Assembly (NCBI RefSeq): GCF_035958815.1
Contig: NZ_CP108383.1
Coordinates: 5,704,001 to 5,768,000, forward strand
Reading direction: 5' to 3'
DNA: 64,000 nucleotides
DNA from: Nocardia sp. NBC_01327
GTDB lineage: Bacteria > Actinomycetota > Actinomycetes > Mycobacteriales > Mycobacteriaceae
In this document: positions 50,505-59,882 of the stretch, in pieces
Numbering within the stretch: position 1 is the stretch's first letter
How the letters are laid out: each line of letters starts with the position of its first letter
Translations under genes and position numbers: made by a program
The notes under the pieces: generated by a model
What the model was told of the DNA's origin: nothing
Database searches by the model: none
Seen by the model: only the letters and a program-made list of their open reading frames with translations

Positions 50505-51925
50505 GGTCAAGTCCAAATGCGTGGTGTAGCAACGGTGGTCATCGCTTGATCCGGTAGTGGGTCAGGCGGTCAGTGCCGCGGTGGTGTCCTCCTGTTCGTC
50601 GGGGTCGGTGAGCCCGCGGGAGCGGGCAAGAACGTCCAACCCGAGGTAGCGGCGTCCTTCGATCCATTCGTCGTGTTGCTCGGCCAGGACGGCGCCGACG
50701 AGACGGATGATCGCGGTGCGATCGGGGAAGATACCGACCACGTCGGTGCGGCGGCGGATCTCTTTGTTCAACCGTTCCTGGGGATTGTTCGACCAGATCT
50801 GGCGCCAGATCTGCTTGGGAAACGCGGTGAACGCCAGCAGGTCCGCGCGGGCAGCATCGAGGTGCGCGGCGACTCTGGGCAGCTTCTCGGTCAGGGCGTC
50901 GAGCATCCGATCATATTGGGCGGCAACCGATTCGGTATCGGCTTGATCGAATACCGAATGCAACAGGGTGCGAACCCAGGGCCAGGAACTCTTCGGGCAA
51001 ACCGACATCAGGTTCACCGTGTAATGGGTGCGGCAGCGCTGCCAGCTCGCGCCGGGCAAGGTCGCGCCGATCGCGGCCACCAAACCCGCATGCGCGTCGG
51101 AGGTGACCAACGCGACCCCGGACAGGCCGCGAGCGACCAGGTCGCGGAAGAATGCCAGCCAGCCGGCACCGTCCTCGCCGGAAGTGACTTGGATACCCAG
51201 GATTTCGCGGTAGCCGTCGGCGTTGACGCCGGTGGCGATCAGGGCGTGGACGTTGACCACGCGCCCGTTCTCGCGGACCTTGAGCACCAGGGCGTCTGCG
51301 GCGAGGAACGTGTAAGGGCCCTGATCCAAGGGGCGGGTGCGGAATGCTTCGACCTGGGCATCGAGGTCGCGGGCCATGATCGAGACCTGGGACTTGGAAA
51401 GTGTTGTGATGCCCAGGGATTCGACGAGTTTCTCCATCCGCCGTGTCGAGACCCCGAGCAGATAGCAGGTCGCGACCACGCTGGTGAGGGCCCGTTCGGC
51501 GCGTTTGCGGCGTTCCAGGAGCCAGTCCGGGAAATACGAGCCGGATCGTAGTTTCGGGATCGCGACGTCGAGGGTGCCGACGCGGGTGTCGAAGTCGCGG
51601 TGGCGGTAGCCGTTGCGGTGGTTGATCCGGTCGTCGGAGCGTTCGCCGTAGCCGGCTCCGCAGGCGGCGTCGGCCTCGGCGCTCATCAGGGTTTGCACGA
51701 AGCTGGACACCATCTCGCGCAGCAGGTCCGGGCCCATTACCGCCAATTGGTCGGCGAACGGCTTGCCCGGGTCGATAGGCTGGATATTGGTCATCGCGTG
51801 AAGTCTCCTTCGAGTGACTGTGAGAGGTCCTTCGAGGATCACGCGGTGACCACCTTGCTGTCCGGGGATTACGCCAGACTCAGCAGCTGATCAGCTGCCG
51901 TACACCATCTTCGTGGACGCAACCG
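50505..51925 (-). mobile_element. Complete IS256-family insertion sequence
   Basis: About 1.42 kb. The ends share GGTNNNGTCCA...RTGGTGTA in opposite orientation (left 50505-50528, right 51902-51924). TGTCCATG occurs directly outside both ends (50497-50504 and 51926-51933), an 8-bp target duplication. Because GTGTCCATGGG is shared by both flanks, the exact boundary is ambiguous by 1-3 bp. The transposase gene is intact, so the element is probably recent and possibly active. Confidence 0.88.
50562..51794 (-). CDS. IS256-family (Mutator-type) transposase
   Basis: A 410-residue DDE transposase. Catalytic acids: Asp in FLAADALVLKVRENG (near 165), Asp in ALVTSDAHAGLVAAIG (near 228), and Glu in NPQERLNKEIRRRTDVVGIFPD (near 330). 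The N-terminus EMVSSFVQTLMSAEADAACGAGYGER and the GYRHRDFDTRVGTLDVAIPKLRSGSYFP block are family hallmarks. ATG at 51794 with AAGGAG 9-10 nt upstream; the longer frame lacks a ribosome site. No frameshift. Confidence 0.95.
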   Translation of the reverse strand: MTNIQPIDPGKPFADQLAVMGPDLLREMVSSFVQTLMSAEADAACGAGYGERSDDRINHRNGYRHRDFDTRVGTLDVAIPKLRSGSYFPDWLLERRKRAERALTSVVATCYLLGVSTRRMEKLVESLGITTLSKSQVSIMARDLDAQVEAFRTRPLDQGPYTFLAADALVLKVRENGRVVNVHALIATGVNADGYREILGIQVTSGEDGAGWLAFFRDLVARGLSGVALVTSDAHAGLVAAIGATLPGASWQRCRTHYTVNLMSVCPKSSWPWVRTLLHSVFDQADTESVAAQYDRMLDALTEKLPRVAAHLDAARADLLAFTAFPKQIWRQIWSNNPQERLNKEIRRRTDVVGIFPDRTAIIRLVGAVLAEQHDEWIEGRRYLGLDVLARSRGLTDPDEQEDTTAALTA

Positions 51926-51930
51926 TGTCC

Positions 51931-52194
51931 ATGGGGTGGACTCGGTCAGTACGGCGGCGAGTCTCGTCGCACACGGTACGTCTCGCCGCGTACTTTGTCG
52001 CTTTGATCATCTGGTCGGTGTACGCATGGCAGCGGTGGCCGATAGAACGTCCTGCGGTGATTTTTGCCGTTGTTTTTAGCATCGCGAGTACCGCGCTCCT
52101 AGAGGTCATGATCCGGGTCAGCCGTCGGCGTCACGCCCCGATGAAGCCACCTCTGGCCGATGCACCGAAAACCAATCGCAGAGCGCACAACTAG
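51931..52194 (+). CDS. Small two-span membrane protein at the IS insertion point
   Basis: An 87-residue protein with two hydrophobic spans (VRLAAYFVALIIWSVYAW about 16-33; AVIFAVVFSIASTALLEVMI about 44-63) and basic ends. The ATG lies in the right copy of the IS256 target duplication. Joining the flanks without the IS restores GGTGGGGTGTCC directly before this ATG, a good ribosome site that the insertion has displaced; now only IS-end sequence precedes it. Family unknown. It may be poorly expressed today. Confidence 0.6.
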   Translation: MGWTRSVRRRVSSHTVRLAAYFVALIIWSVYAWQRWPIERPAVIFAVVFSIASTALLEVMIRVSRRRHAPMKPPLADAPKTNRRAHN

Positions 52195-52552
52195 CCCTCT
52201 ACGTCGAGAACATTGACCCGCTCAAACGCATATCCATGACGGCCTGGCCGTTGACTTGTCGGGCAACGCCCGCACATCTATGCCGCGACCCGCGCTGTTC
52301 GGAACGCCCAGAGCGCTGCGGCGGAAGATCAACGGGCCTCGGTCATCTGGCGCCAGCCGAACGCACACATGCCGGATGAGCGCGATAGAGATCGTCGGGT
52401 GGGTGTTGGTGACTGAGGCGCATGGCGAGCTGGGCGGGCGGCAGCTGTGATCCTCGTTGTCGGTTCGGGTATCCAACTCGGTCGGGGAATGTAATCTGAC
52501 TGCCCTCAGGGGGATTCGTGGGAGTCGGTCCCCTCCAGGGAGGGAAGTCCGA
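52195..52552. other. 358-bp gap before the lipase gene
   Basis: No supported gene. Contains a segment (about 52276-52385) that is a diverged copy of 53918-54028 on the other side of the lipase gene, and AGGGAGGGAAG just before the lipase ATG. Confidence 0.5.
52276..52385 (+). repeat. Left copy of a diverged ~110-bp repeat flanking the lipase gene
   Basis: Shares with 53918-54028, in the same order and orientation, TGCCGCG, GCGCTGTTC, GAAGATCAACG, ATCT, CCAGCCGAAC and GATGAGCG, with similar spacing. Neither copy is convincingly coding. Confidence 0.6.
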
Positions 52553-53872
52553 ATGTTGGACATTGGCGTATCATCTTGTGGCGCAGTGTGTTCAGTGGTG
52601 ACACGAGGTCAGCTGCGCTCGGTTCTAATCGTGATGTCGGCTGTGTTGTGCCTTACCGGCACTTCCATGGCGGTCGGTCGTGCGGAGCCGATCCCGATTC
52701 CGCAGAACGACCCGTTCTACACCCCGCCGGCGGGCTGGGACTCGAAGGCGCCGGGCACCGTGCTGAATTCGCGGCCCATCGAGGTGGCCTCGCTGGGTCC
52801 GCAGGCGGAGGACGCCGATGCCTGGCAGTTGCTGTATCGAACGACCGATACCGCCGGTCGGCCCATCACGACCGTGACAACGGTACTGCGGCCACGAACC
52901 GGGCAGGTCAGAGGCTTGATCAGTTATCAGGCTGCCGAAGATGCCTCGGCCCCGCAGTGCGCTCCCTCGTTCGCGCTCCGGCAAGAAGCGGTCCCGATGG
53001 ACCACAAGTACGACGCCTCGCTGGACTTCATTTCGATCGACCAGATGTTGTCGTCAGGTCATGCGATTTCCGTACCCGACTGGGAGGGGGCGAACGAAGC
53101 GTTGCTCACCCCGAATCAGCCGGGTTATACCGCGCTCGACGGAGTGCGCGCAGCCGAGGCGTTCGCACCGCTCGGCCTGTCGGGCACCGATACTCCGGTT
53201 GCTGCGTTCGGCTACTCCGGCGGCTCGTACGGCAGCGCTTGGCTCTCACAGGTTCAACCGACCTACGCCCCCGAATTACGACTGGTGGGTGTTGCTCGGG
53301 GCGGTGGAGCAGGCGGTCCGTTGGAGTCCATGAGTAACTACCTGCGGTCGCTCGACGGCGGCCCATTCTCCGGTTTCCTGCTGACACTCCTGCCGGGCAT
53401 GATGCACGCCGATCCGCGGACCGCAGCGGTGTTCGACACGTATCTGACGCCTGCCGGGAAAGCGCTGATGGCGGCGGGCGGCGGCGAATGCTCGGTGTCC
53501 GCCGCGGAAAAGTACGCGTTCCTGCACATGAACGACTACCTGACGATCCCCTTTTCGCAACTGCTGGAGCAGCTACAAGCGTCGTTCGATGAGATCGAGG
53601 GCATCACGGCACCGACCGTGCCGCTCTTCCTCTTTCACGCTGTGAACGACGAGATCGTCGCCATCGCGCCGATCGACCAGACGGTGGCTCAGTGGTGCGC
53701 ATCGGGGGCGCCGGTGACCTATACGCGGGACCAATTGAGCGAACACGCCATTCTCGCGATCAGTGCGTTGCCCGCAGCCCTGCGTTGGATCGATGAACGT
53801 CTGGCGGGGCAGGCCGCACCAGACGGCTGCTCGACGCGCACGGTGCCGTCTATGGCGATCGGTGGTGCGTAG
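52553..53872 (+). CDS. Secreted lipase (LIP family)
   Basis: A 439-residue alpha/beta hydrolase of the secretory-lipase type, acting on acylglycerols outside the cell. ATG at 52553 after GGGAGGGAAG gives a leader of about 45 residues with a hydrophobic core (VLIVMSAVLCLTGTSMAVG) and cleavage near AEP. Nucleophile Ser lies in FGYSGGSYGSAW, the acid probably in HAVNDEIVAI, the His in LSEHAILAI. Mature Cys residues (QCAPS, GECSV, QWCAS, DGCST) could form two disulfides. It is flanked on both sides by a diverged 110-bp repeat. Confidence 0.9.
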   Translation: MLDIGVSSCGAVCSVVTRGQLRSVLIVMSAVLCLTGTSMAVGRAEPIPIPQNDPFYTPPAGWDSKAPGTVLNSRPIEVASLGPQAEDADAWQLLYRTTDTAGRPITTVTTVLRPRTGQVRGLISYQAAEDASAPQCAPSFALRQEAVPMDHKYDASLDFISIDQMLSSGHAISVPDWEGANEALLTPNQPGYTALDGVRAAEAFAPLGLSGTDTPVAAFGYSGGSYGSAWLSQVQPTYAPELRLVGVARGGGAGGPLESMSNYLRSLDGGPFSGFLLTLLPGMMHADPRTAAVFDTYLTPAGKALMAAGGGECSVSAAEKYAFLHMNDYLTIPFSQLLEQLQASFDEIEGITAPTVPLFLFHAVNDEIVAIAPIDQTVAQWCASGAPVTYTRDQLSEHAILAISALPAALRWIDERLAGQAAPDGCSTRTVPSMAIGGA

Positions 53873-54329
53873 TACGCGGAGCATATCTCCGTGACCGGCT
53901 GTCCCTGGAACACACTCATCTGCCGCGTTGCGCGCTGTTCGAGCCGGCCACGAGGCGGGATTGAAGATCAACGCGCAGAGATTATCTCGGCCAGCCGAAC
54001 ATCCTGCGCCCGCACCCGATGAGCGGTCTCTCGAGGCCGGCAATCCTGCGCCGCGTGTTCGAAGGTAGGTGTGGAACAGTCGGCCACAGAATCGTTCGAG
54101 GACCTTGGTTGCTACCTCGGCTATCTCGTTGGTCGTATCGGGCACGAGCCTCGTGCTTGAGCGGCTGACAACCTCAGGGTTTCGCGTTCGATATGGCCCG
54201 AACTGCTTGGGAAGCACAGGGGTTCACCTCGGGGGAATGTGATCTTGTAGGTCGATCGCGTGAACGTGTTGCTGATCGGCGATGATCATCGGGTTCATGT
54301 TTGCGAGTGTTCTCAGGGGAATGTGTTTG
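53873..54329. other. 457-bp gap after the lipase gene
   Basis: No supported gene. Holds the right copy of the flanking repeat (53918-54028), and near its end TCAGGGGA, the ribosome site of the DUF4189 gene. I see no clear terminator. Confidence 0.5.
53918..54028 (+). repeat. Right copy of the diverged ~110-bp repeat
   Basis: Counterpart of 52276-52385; see that entry for the shared blocks. This copy has a few extra bases between CCAGCCGAAC and GATGAGCG. Confidence 0.6.
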
Positions 54330-54791
54330 ATGAAGTTCATGGGTAAAGCCGTTGTCACGGTCGCGGCGCTGGGGCTTGCGGCCGGGTCGGTGATAGGTGC
54401 CGGGGCGGCGAAAGCGGCCGATACCGCACAGGGGGCTGAGCTGTTCGGTGCGATCGCCTTCAGTATGCAGGAGTGGAACTACGGCATCAGCGTCGATGCG
54501 GTGAGTGGCGAGGCGGCGGTCGACGAAGCGTTGGACAACTGCGGCTGGGATGGCGCTACCGACTGTGTTGTCCTGGTGCACTGGGCCGATGGTTGCGGCG
54601 CGTTGGTCTACACCAGCGATGACACGAGCCATGGCGTCGGCGCGGGTGTGGGCGATGACCGAGACACCGCGTTACGCCGTGCGTACATCGGGCTGGCCCG
54701 CCACTATCCGCGAGCGATACTTGCCGATACCGGGTCCGCGGAACTGTCGCAAGCAGAAGTTGTGGAAGTGCTCTGCACCTCGAATATGTGA
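54330..54791 (+). CDS. Secreted DUF4189 protein
   Basis: A 153-residue exported protein. Signal peptide: MKFMGKAVVTVAALGLAAGSVIGAGAAKA, cleavage about residue 30. The mature domain is DUF4189: WNYGISVDAVSGEAAVDEALDNCG, DCVVLVHWADGCGALVY and GVGAGVGDDRDTALRRAYIGL, with four Cys. ATG at 54330 is chosen because AGGGGA then has a 9-nt spacing; the ATG at 54321 would have none. DUF4189 proteins are small secreted factors of unknown function common in mycobacteria. Confidence 0.87.
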   Translation: MKFMGKAVVTVAALGLAAGSVIGAGAAKAADTAQGAELFGAIAFSMQEWNYGISVDAVSGEAAVDEALDNCGWDGATDCVVLVHWADGCGALVYTSDDTSHGVGAGVGDDRDTALRRAYIGLARHYPRAILADTGSAELSQAEVVEVLCTSNM

Positions 54792-54915
54792 CGTGCAGCC
54801 TCCCATGATCCGGAAGAAGGCACTGCACCGGTGATGATGAGATCGCCAGCAGCACAGTGCAACATCCTGCAATGCCCGCGAATTCAGGCGGTCATCGCGA
54901 CCTAGCTAAAGAACA

Positions 54916-54941
54916 ACGGCCCCGGGTCATCTCGGGGCCGT
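54916..54941 (+). terminator. Hairpin downstream of the DUF4189 gene
   Basis: ACGGCCCCG pairs with CGGGGCCGT (9 bp, 8-nt loop), 125 nt past the DUF4189 stop and about 140 nt beyond the convergent glnA stop. It may serve either. Confidence 0.5.
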
Positions 54942-55077
54942 CGCTGTGTCCGCTGGCCGGGGCGTTGACATCAGGGACAGGTTCGGTCCTGTCGCTCTCG
55001 GTCATGCACTGCACAAACTGCCCGGGTTCAGTGCCTATTCCTCAGTTCCGACAACAACATTCACGGGCTCAGACGAT

Positions 55078-56514
55078 TCAGACGTCGAAGTAGAGGTCGA
55101 ATTCGTAAGGGGTGGGGCGGAGGTTGATTTCGGCTATTTCGGTGTCTCGTTTGATGCGGATCCAGGTTTCGATCAGGTCTTCGGTGAAGACGCCGCCGTG
55201 AGTGAGGTAGTCGTGGTCGGCTTCCAGGCGGGTGATTACGGCGTCGAGGCTGGCGGGGGTTTGGGTTACTTCCGCGGATTCTTCGGGGGTTAGTTCGTAG
55301 AGGTCTTTGTCTATGGGGAGGGCGGGTTCGAGTTTGTTCATGATGCCGTCGAGACCGGCCATCATCATGGCGGCGAAGGAGAGGTAGGGGTTGCCGGAGG
55401 AGTCGGGGCAGCGGAATTCCAGGCGTTTGGCGCGGGCGCTGGTGCCGGTGACGGGGATTCGGACGGCGGCGGAGCGGTTGCGCTGGCTGTAGACGAGATT
55501 CACGGGGGCTTCGTAGCCGGGGACCAGGCGTTTGTAGGAGTTCACGGTGGGGTTGGTCCACGCCAGCAGGGAGGGGGCGTGGTGGAGGAGGCCGCCGATG
55601 TAGTGGCGGGCCAGGTCGGACAGGCCCGCGTAGCCCGCTTCGTCGTAGAACAGGGGGATGTCGTCGCGCCAGAGGGATTGGTGGACATGCATTCCCGAGC
55701 CGTTGTCGCCGAAGAGCGGCTTGGGCATGAAGGTGACGGTTTTGCCTTCCTCCCAGGCCGTGTTCTTGATGATGTACTTGTAGAGCTGCAGGTCATCGGC
55801 GGCGGCCAGCAGGGTATTGAACCGGTAGTTGATCTCGGCCTGCCCGGCGGTGCCCACCTCGTGGTGCCCCTTCTCCAGATCGAAACCGCAGCGCTGCAGG
55901 TTGGTGCACATGCGGTCGCGCAGATCGACGTCGGCGTCGTAGGGCGCGACGGGGAAGTAACCGCCTTTGGGCCGCACCTTGTAACCGCGATTGAGGCTGC
56001 CGTCGGGATTGTGTTTCGCGCCGGTGTTCCAGTCCGCAGACGCCGAATCCACCTCGTAGAAGGACCGATTCATCGTGGTGTCGTAGCGGACCGAATCGAA
56101 GATGTAGAACTCCGCTTCCGGCCCGAAGTAGGCGGTATCGGCAATACCGGTGCTGCGCAGGTAGTCCTCGGCCTTGCGCGCCACATTGCGCGGATCGCGA
56201 CTGTACGCCGCGCGCGTATGCGGATCATGTACGAAACAACTGATATTGAGCGTCTTGGCGGCCCGGAACGAATCCAGTTGCGCGGTACGCAGATCCAGCA
56301 GCAGGAGCATGTCGGATTCGTGGATGGCCTGGAAGCCGCGCACCGACGAGCCGTCGAAGGCGATGCCCTCCTCGACCAGTTCCGGTCCGAACATGGCGGC
56401 GGGAATGGAGAAATGCTGCTGGGTGCCGGGCACATCGCAGAAGCGGACGTCGACGTACTCGACGCCTTCGGTTTCGATGTAGTCCTGCACTCCGGTGACG
56501 GTGGGGGTGATCAC
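55078..56514 (-). CDS. glnA: Type I glutamine synthetase
   Basis: Makes glutamine from glutamate, ammonia and ATP; dodecameric cytosolic enzyme. 478 residues, the length I recall for mycobacterial GlnA1, with the same landmarks: FDGSSVRGFQAIHESDM, YFGPEAEFYIFD, KGGYFPVAPYD, GHHEVGTAGQAEINY, NGSGMHVHQSLW and the Asp/Arg site RLVPGYEAPVNLVYSQRNRSAAVRIP. The adenylylation tyrosine is in KDLYELTPEE, so GlnE control is expected. GTG start with GAGGAG 7 nt upstream. I see no clear GlnR box in the 296-bp divergent gap. Confidence 0.96.
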   Translation of the reverse strand: MITPTVTGVQDYIETEGVEYVDVRFCDVPGTQQHFSIPAAMFGPELVEEGIAFDGSSVRGFQAIHESDMLLLLDLRTAQLDSFRAAKTLNISCFVHDPHTRAAYSRDPRNVARKAEDYLRSTGIADTAYFGPEAEFYIFDSVRYDTTMNRSFYEVDSASADWNTGAKHNPDGSLNRGYKVRPKGGYFPVAPYDADVDLRDRMCTNLQRCGFDLEKGHHEVGTAGQAEINYRFNTLLAAADDLQLYKYIIKNTAWEEGKTVTFMPKPLFGDNGSGMHVHQSLWRDDIPLFYDEAGYAGLSDLARHYIGGLLHHAPSLLAWTNPTVNSYKRLVPGYEAPVNLVYSQRNRSAAVRIPVTGTSARAKRLEFRCPDSSGNPYLSFAAMMMAGLDGIMNKLEPALPIDKDLYELTPEESAEVTQTPASLDAVITRLEADHDYLTHGGVFTEDLIETWIRIKRDTEIAEINLRPTPYEFDLYFDV

Positions 56515-56810
56515 GGCGGGCTCCTCGACAGCCGCACCACTACCCGATCGGACGGCCCGGTCGGGGGTCCGGCGGTCCTGTTGGTACTACGACGATACGT
56601 CCGATATCCGCCCGGTGAACCAGGAATCGCACCCCGCACCGAGAGCAAGATCCGCGCTCCACGCCGCCTCTGACCACATTTGGCACCTTGCACAAAACGA
56701 TCACCTCATGTCTTCCGTATTGCCACTAGTCCGCACCGCTCTTTGTGCGGTGTGCTGTATGGCGACCCGAGGGCAGGCGCTCTCGATGACGTGTGAGCCA
56801 GAGGTAGGTC

Positions 56811-58613
56811 GTGAGTTCAACATCGGTGGCGGCAGCGAGCCCGCACACGCTGTGCGAGGCGTTCCAGTCGAATGTGACCGCATATCCGGAGGCGATCGCA
56901 CTGCGCACGCTCGGTGGAGCGGTCGCGATCACCTGGCGGGAGTACGGGCAGCGGGTGCGCGCCATTGCCGCGGGGTTGGCGGCGCTGGGCATCGGGCGCG
57001 GGGACACGGTGGCGCTCATGATGACCAACCGCCCCGAGTTCCATCTGTGCGATACCGCGATCCTGCATACGGGCGCGACGCCGTTCTCGGTGTACAACAC
57101 CAATCCGGTGGATCTGCTGGTCTACCAGTTCGGTAATGCCGGCAACAAGGCCGTCATCTGTGAGCGCCAGTTCGCGCCGCAGGTGCTCGCGGCGGTGGCA
57201 AAGGCCGCGGCACAGGGCATTACGGTCGAACACGTGATCTGCGTGGACGACGCCCCGGAGGGGACGATCGCGCTGGCCGATATCGAGGCGAGTCCGGCCG
57301 CCGATTTCGACTTCGACAGCGCCTGGCGGGCAGTCGATCCCGAGGATCTGCTGACCATCGTCTACACCTCCGGCACCACCGGCCCACCCAAGGGCGTGGA
57401 GCTGACCCACACCAATTTCATCGAAAACGCCCGCGTGGTCGAGGAATTCGGCGGCGGCGGCCGCGAGGACAAGGTGGTCTCGTACCTGCCCGACGCGCAT
57501 GCCGCCAACCGCTGGTTCGCGCACTACCTGTCGCTGCTCAGCGGTGCTGAGATCACCACCTGCCCGGATCTCAAGCAGGTCGCCGAGGCGCTGATCGAGG
57601 TGCACCCGAGCGTATTCCTTGGCGTGCCCCGGGTGTGGGTGAAAGTCAAAGCGGCACTGGAGGAACGCTTCGCCGCCGAACCGAGCCCGGTGCGGCGCGC
57701 GCTGGTGGACTGGGCCGTGCGCACCGGCCGCGCCCGCGCCCGCGCGGTCTCCGACGGCCGCAGCCAGAACATCGTCGACACTGTGCAGTACCGGCTGGCC
57801 GATCGCCTGGTGCTCGCCACCGTCCGGGAACGCCTGGGCCTGGACAAGGTCCGTGTCGCCGTCACCGGTTCGGCCCCGATCCCCCGCGATACCCACGAAT
57901 TCTTCCTCGGCCTCGGCCTGCCGCTGTGCGAGGGCTACGGCATGACCGAATGCACCGCGGGCGCCACGGTCAGCCGCCCCGAGCGCATCAAGATCGGCAC
58001 CGTCGGCACCGCCCTGCCGGGCGCGGAGGTGAAGATCGCGGAGGACGGCGAGGTGCTGGTGCGCGGCCGAATGGTCATGCGCGGCTACCGCAATGCCCCG
58101 GACAAGACCGCCGAGACCGTGGACGGCGACGGCTGGCTGCACACCGGCGATATCGGCGAGCTCGACGCCGAGGGTTTCCTGAAGATCGTCGATCGCAAGA
58201 AGGAAATCATCATCAATGCGGCCGGCAAGAATATGTCGCCGACCAATATCGAGAACACCGTCACCGAGAACACCCCGCTGGCGGGCGCCGTCGCGGTGAT
58301 CGGCGAGGCGCGCTCCTACAACACCGCGCTCATCTGCCTGGACCCCGATCTGGCCGCCGCATTCGCCGAACGGCATCAGCTATCGGATCGGAGCATTGCC
58401 GCGCTGGCCGCGGACCCGGTGGTCCTCAAAGCCCTGCAGGAGGGCATTGACGCCGCGAATTCCACACTCTCCCGGGTGGAACAGATCAAGCGGTTCGCGG
58501 TGCTGCCGGATGTGTGGGCTCCCGGCAGTGAATGCCTGACCGCCACCGGAAAACTGAGGCGCAAACCGATAGCTATCGCATACGCGTCTACTATCGAGTC
58601 GCTGTACATGTAG
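56811..58613 (+). CDS. Long-chain fatty-acid-CoA ligase (FadD type)
   Basis: A 600-residue ANL-superfamily enzyme activating fatty acids to acyl-CoA through an acyl-adenylate. Motifs: P-loop-like TIVYTSGTTGPPKG near 186, YGMTECTAG near 382, GWLHTGDIG near 445, and the C-terminal hinge region KIVDRKKEIIINAAGKNMSP near 463. GTG start with AGAGGTAG upstream. It is 12 bp upstream of a PucR-type regulator on the same strand, so they are probably co-transcribed. Resembles FadD11/FadD15-type ligases. Confidence 0.93.
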   Translation: MSSTSVAAASPHTLCEAFQSNVTAYPEAIALRTLGGAVAITWREYGQRVRAIAAGLAALGIGRGDTVALMMTNRPEFHLCDTAILHTGATPFSVYNTNPVDLLVYQFGNAGNKAVICERQFAPQVLAAVAKAAAQGITVEHVICVDDAPEGTIALADIEASPAADFDFDSAWRAVDPEDLLTIVYTSGTTGPPKGVELTHTNFIENARVVEEFGGGGREDKVVSYLPDAHAANRWFAHYLSLLSGAEITTCPDLKQVAEALIEVHPSVFLGVPRVWVKVKAALEERFAAEPSPVRRALVDWAVRTGRARARAVSDGRSQNIVDTVQYRLADRLVLATVRERLGLDKVRVAVTGSAPIPRDTHEFFLGLGLPLCEGYGMTECTAGATVSRPERIKIGTVGTALPGAEVKIAEDGEVLVRGRMVMRGYRNAPDKTAETVDGDGWLHTGDIGELDAEGFLKIVDRKKEIIINAAGKNMSPTNIENTVTENTPLAGAVAVIGEARSYNTALICLDPDLAAAFAERHQLSDRSIAALAADPVVLKALQEGIDAANSTLSRVEQIKRFAVLPDVWAPGSECLTATGKLRRKPIAIAYASTIESLYM

Positions 58614-58625
58614 CTAGGGGAGTTC

Positions 58626-59882
58626 ATGCTGGTGCGTAACCGGGACCGGGCGCTGGAACAACTGTATCGGCGCGCGGTCGCGGCACGGGACGAGCTCCCG
58701 ACCGCGGTACCGCCGTATCGAACCCTGCCCCAATCACTGGTGGTCAGCGGCCTCGAGCGCGGTACCAAACTCAATGTCGATCTGTTCTTCGACTTCCTGC
58801 GCACCGGTATCAACCCCAGTGAGGACGACACCCGCGAGGTGGTCGACATCGCCCTGGGCCGGGTCCGCGACGGCGAACCGCTGGAGGAGGTACTCGGCCG
58901 CTACCGCCTCGGGGCCGAGTACATCTGGTCCCGCATTCGCGCGGCCGCGGCCGAGAGTGAGCGCGAACTGCTCACCGATGCCGCACTCCCCCTGCTCAGC
59001 TATATCACCCTGCTGACCGCGCGGATCGCCACCGCCTGTGTGCAGCGCGCGCACGATCCGCGCTGGGAACTGCTCGAACGCCGCCGGGCCATCGCCGATG
59101 CCCTGATCACCGGGCGCGACCCCATCGAATGGGCCGATGAACCGGCCATCGCGGTGCCGGACGCGTTTGTCATCGCGGTCTTCCGCCTCGGCACCGGGGC
59201 GGGCGGCACGCGGCACGGCGCGGACACCAGTGAACTGCGGCATCGCATCGAGGCGATTCCCGGTGTGTTCCTGCGCCTGGACAGCGGCGGCTGGACGGCC
59301 CTGCTCCCCCGGCACCCCGGTGACGACGGCACCGCCACCCTGGCGGCCCTGACCACCCGCCTGCTGCCCGCCCACCCGATCGGCCAGGCCGAAAGCCTGC
59401 CCGGCCACTTCGCCCGGCAGCCGGAATCCCCGGCGCCCCGCACTCCGCCGCCCGCGCCTTTCTGGGTGGGCGTCACGGTGGCGTCTTCGCGCGCCGAGAT
59501 TCCCGAACTCTTCGCCGAGGCCCGCATGCTCGCCGAGCTCGGCCGCTGCCTCGACCGCTCCCAGATGGTCTGCCGCCGAACAGATCTCATGTTCGAGTAC
59601 ACCGTCGCGGCCGGTGGCAGCGCACGCACCGGATTGGCCGCGGTCCTGGCCCCCCTCGACTCCCAGCCACTGCTGGCGGAAACCCTCGAGGTCTTCGTCG
59701 ACACCGGCTTCAACCAGCTGGCCACCGCCCGCCTGCTGAACATCCACCGCAATACGGTCACCTACCGCCTGGCCCGCATCCACGAACTCACCGGCCTGGA
59801 CCCGCTCCGCCCCACCGACGCCATGACCCTGTCCGCGGCCCGCATCGCCCGCCGCCTCGAATCCGCTTCGTTCGCACCGTAA
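58626..59882 (+). CDS. PucR/CdaR-family transcriptional regulator
   Basis: A 418-residue activator-type regulator. A helical N-terminal RsbRD/GGDEF-like region (1-170) is followed by the PucR C-terminal HTH (about 350-410): TLEVFVDTGFNQLATARLLNIHRNTVTYRLARIHELTGLDPLRP. It lies directly behind the acyl-CoA ligase with 12 bp between, so it probably senses a lipid-derived signal or controls this lipid block (inference). AGGGGAG lies 5 nt before the ATG. Confidence 0.9.
   Translation: MLVRNRDRALEQLYRRAVAARDELPTAVPPYRTLPQSLVVSGLERGTKLNVDLFFDFLRTGINPSEDDTREVVDIALGRVRDGEPLEEVLGRYRLGAEYIWSRIRAAAAESERELLTDAALPLLSYITLLTARIATACVQRAHDPRWELLERRRAIADALITGRDPIEWADEPAIAVPDAFVIAVFRLGTGAGGTRHGADTSELRHRIEAIPGVFLRLDSGGWTALLPRHPGDDGTATLAALTTRLLPAHPIGQAESLPGHFARQPESPAPRTPPPAPFWVGVTVASSRAEIPELFAEARMLAELGRCLDRSQMVCRRTDLMFEYTVAAGGSARTGLAAVLAPLDSQPLLAETLEVFVDTGFNQLATARLLNIHRNTVTYRLARIHELTGLDPLRPTDAMTLSAARIARRLESASFAP

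Noticed and set aside
50301..50549. 82-residue plus-strand frame running into the IS left end
   Set aside because: It crosses the IS boundary; its in-frame join to the membrane protein after removing the IS is noted, but the upstream part shows no ribosome site or family, so the start is more likely the ATG in the target duplication.
52222..52563. 113-residue minus-strand frame upstream of the lipase gene
   Set aside because: No family, no ribosome site, and it overlaps the repeat segment and the lipase ribosome site.
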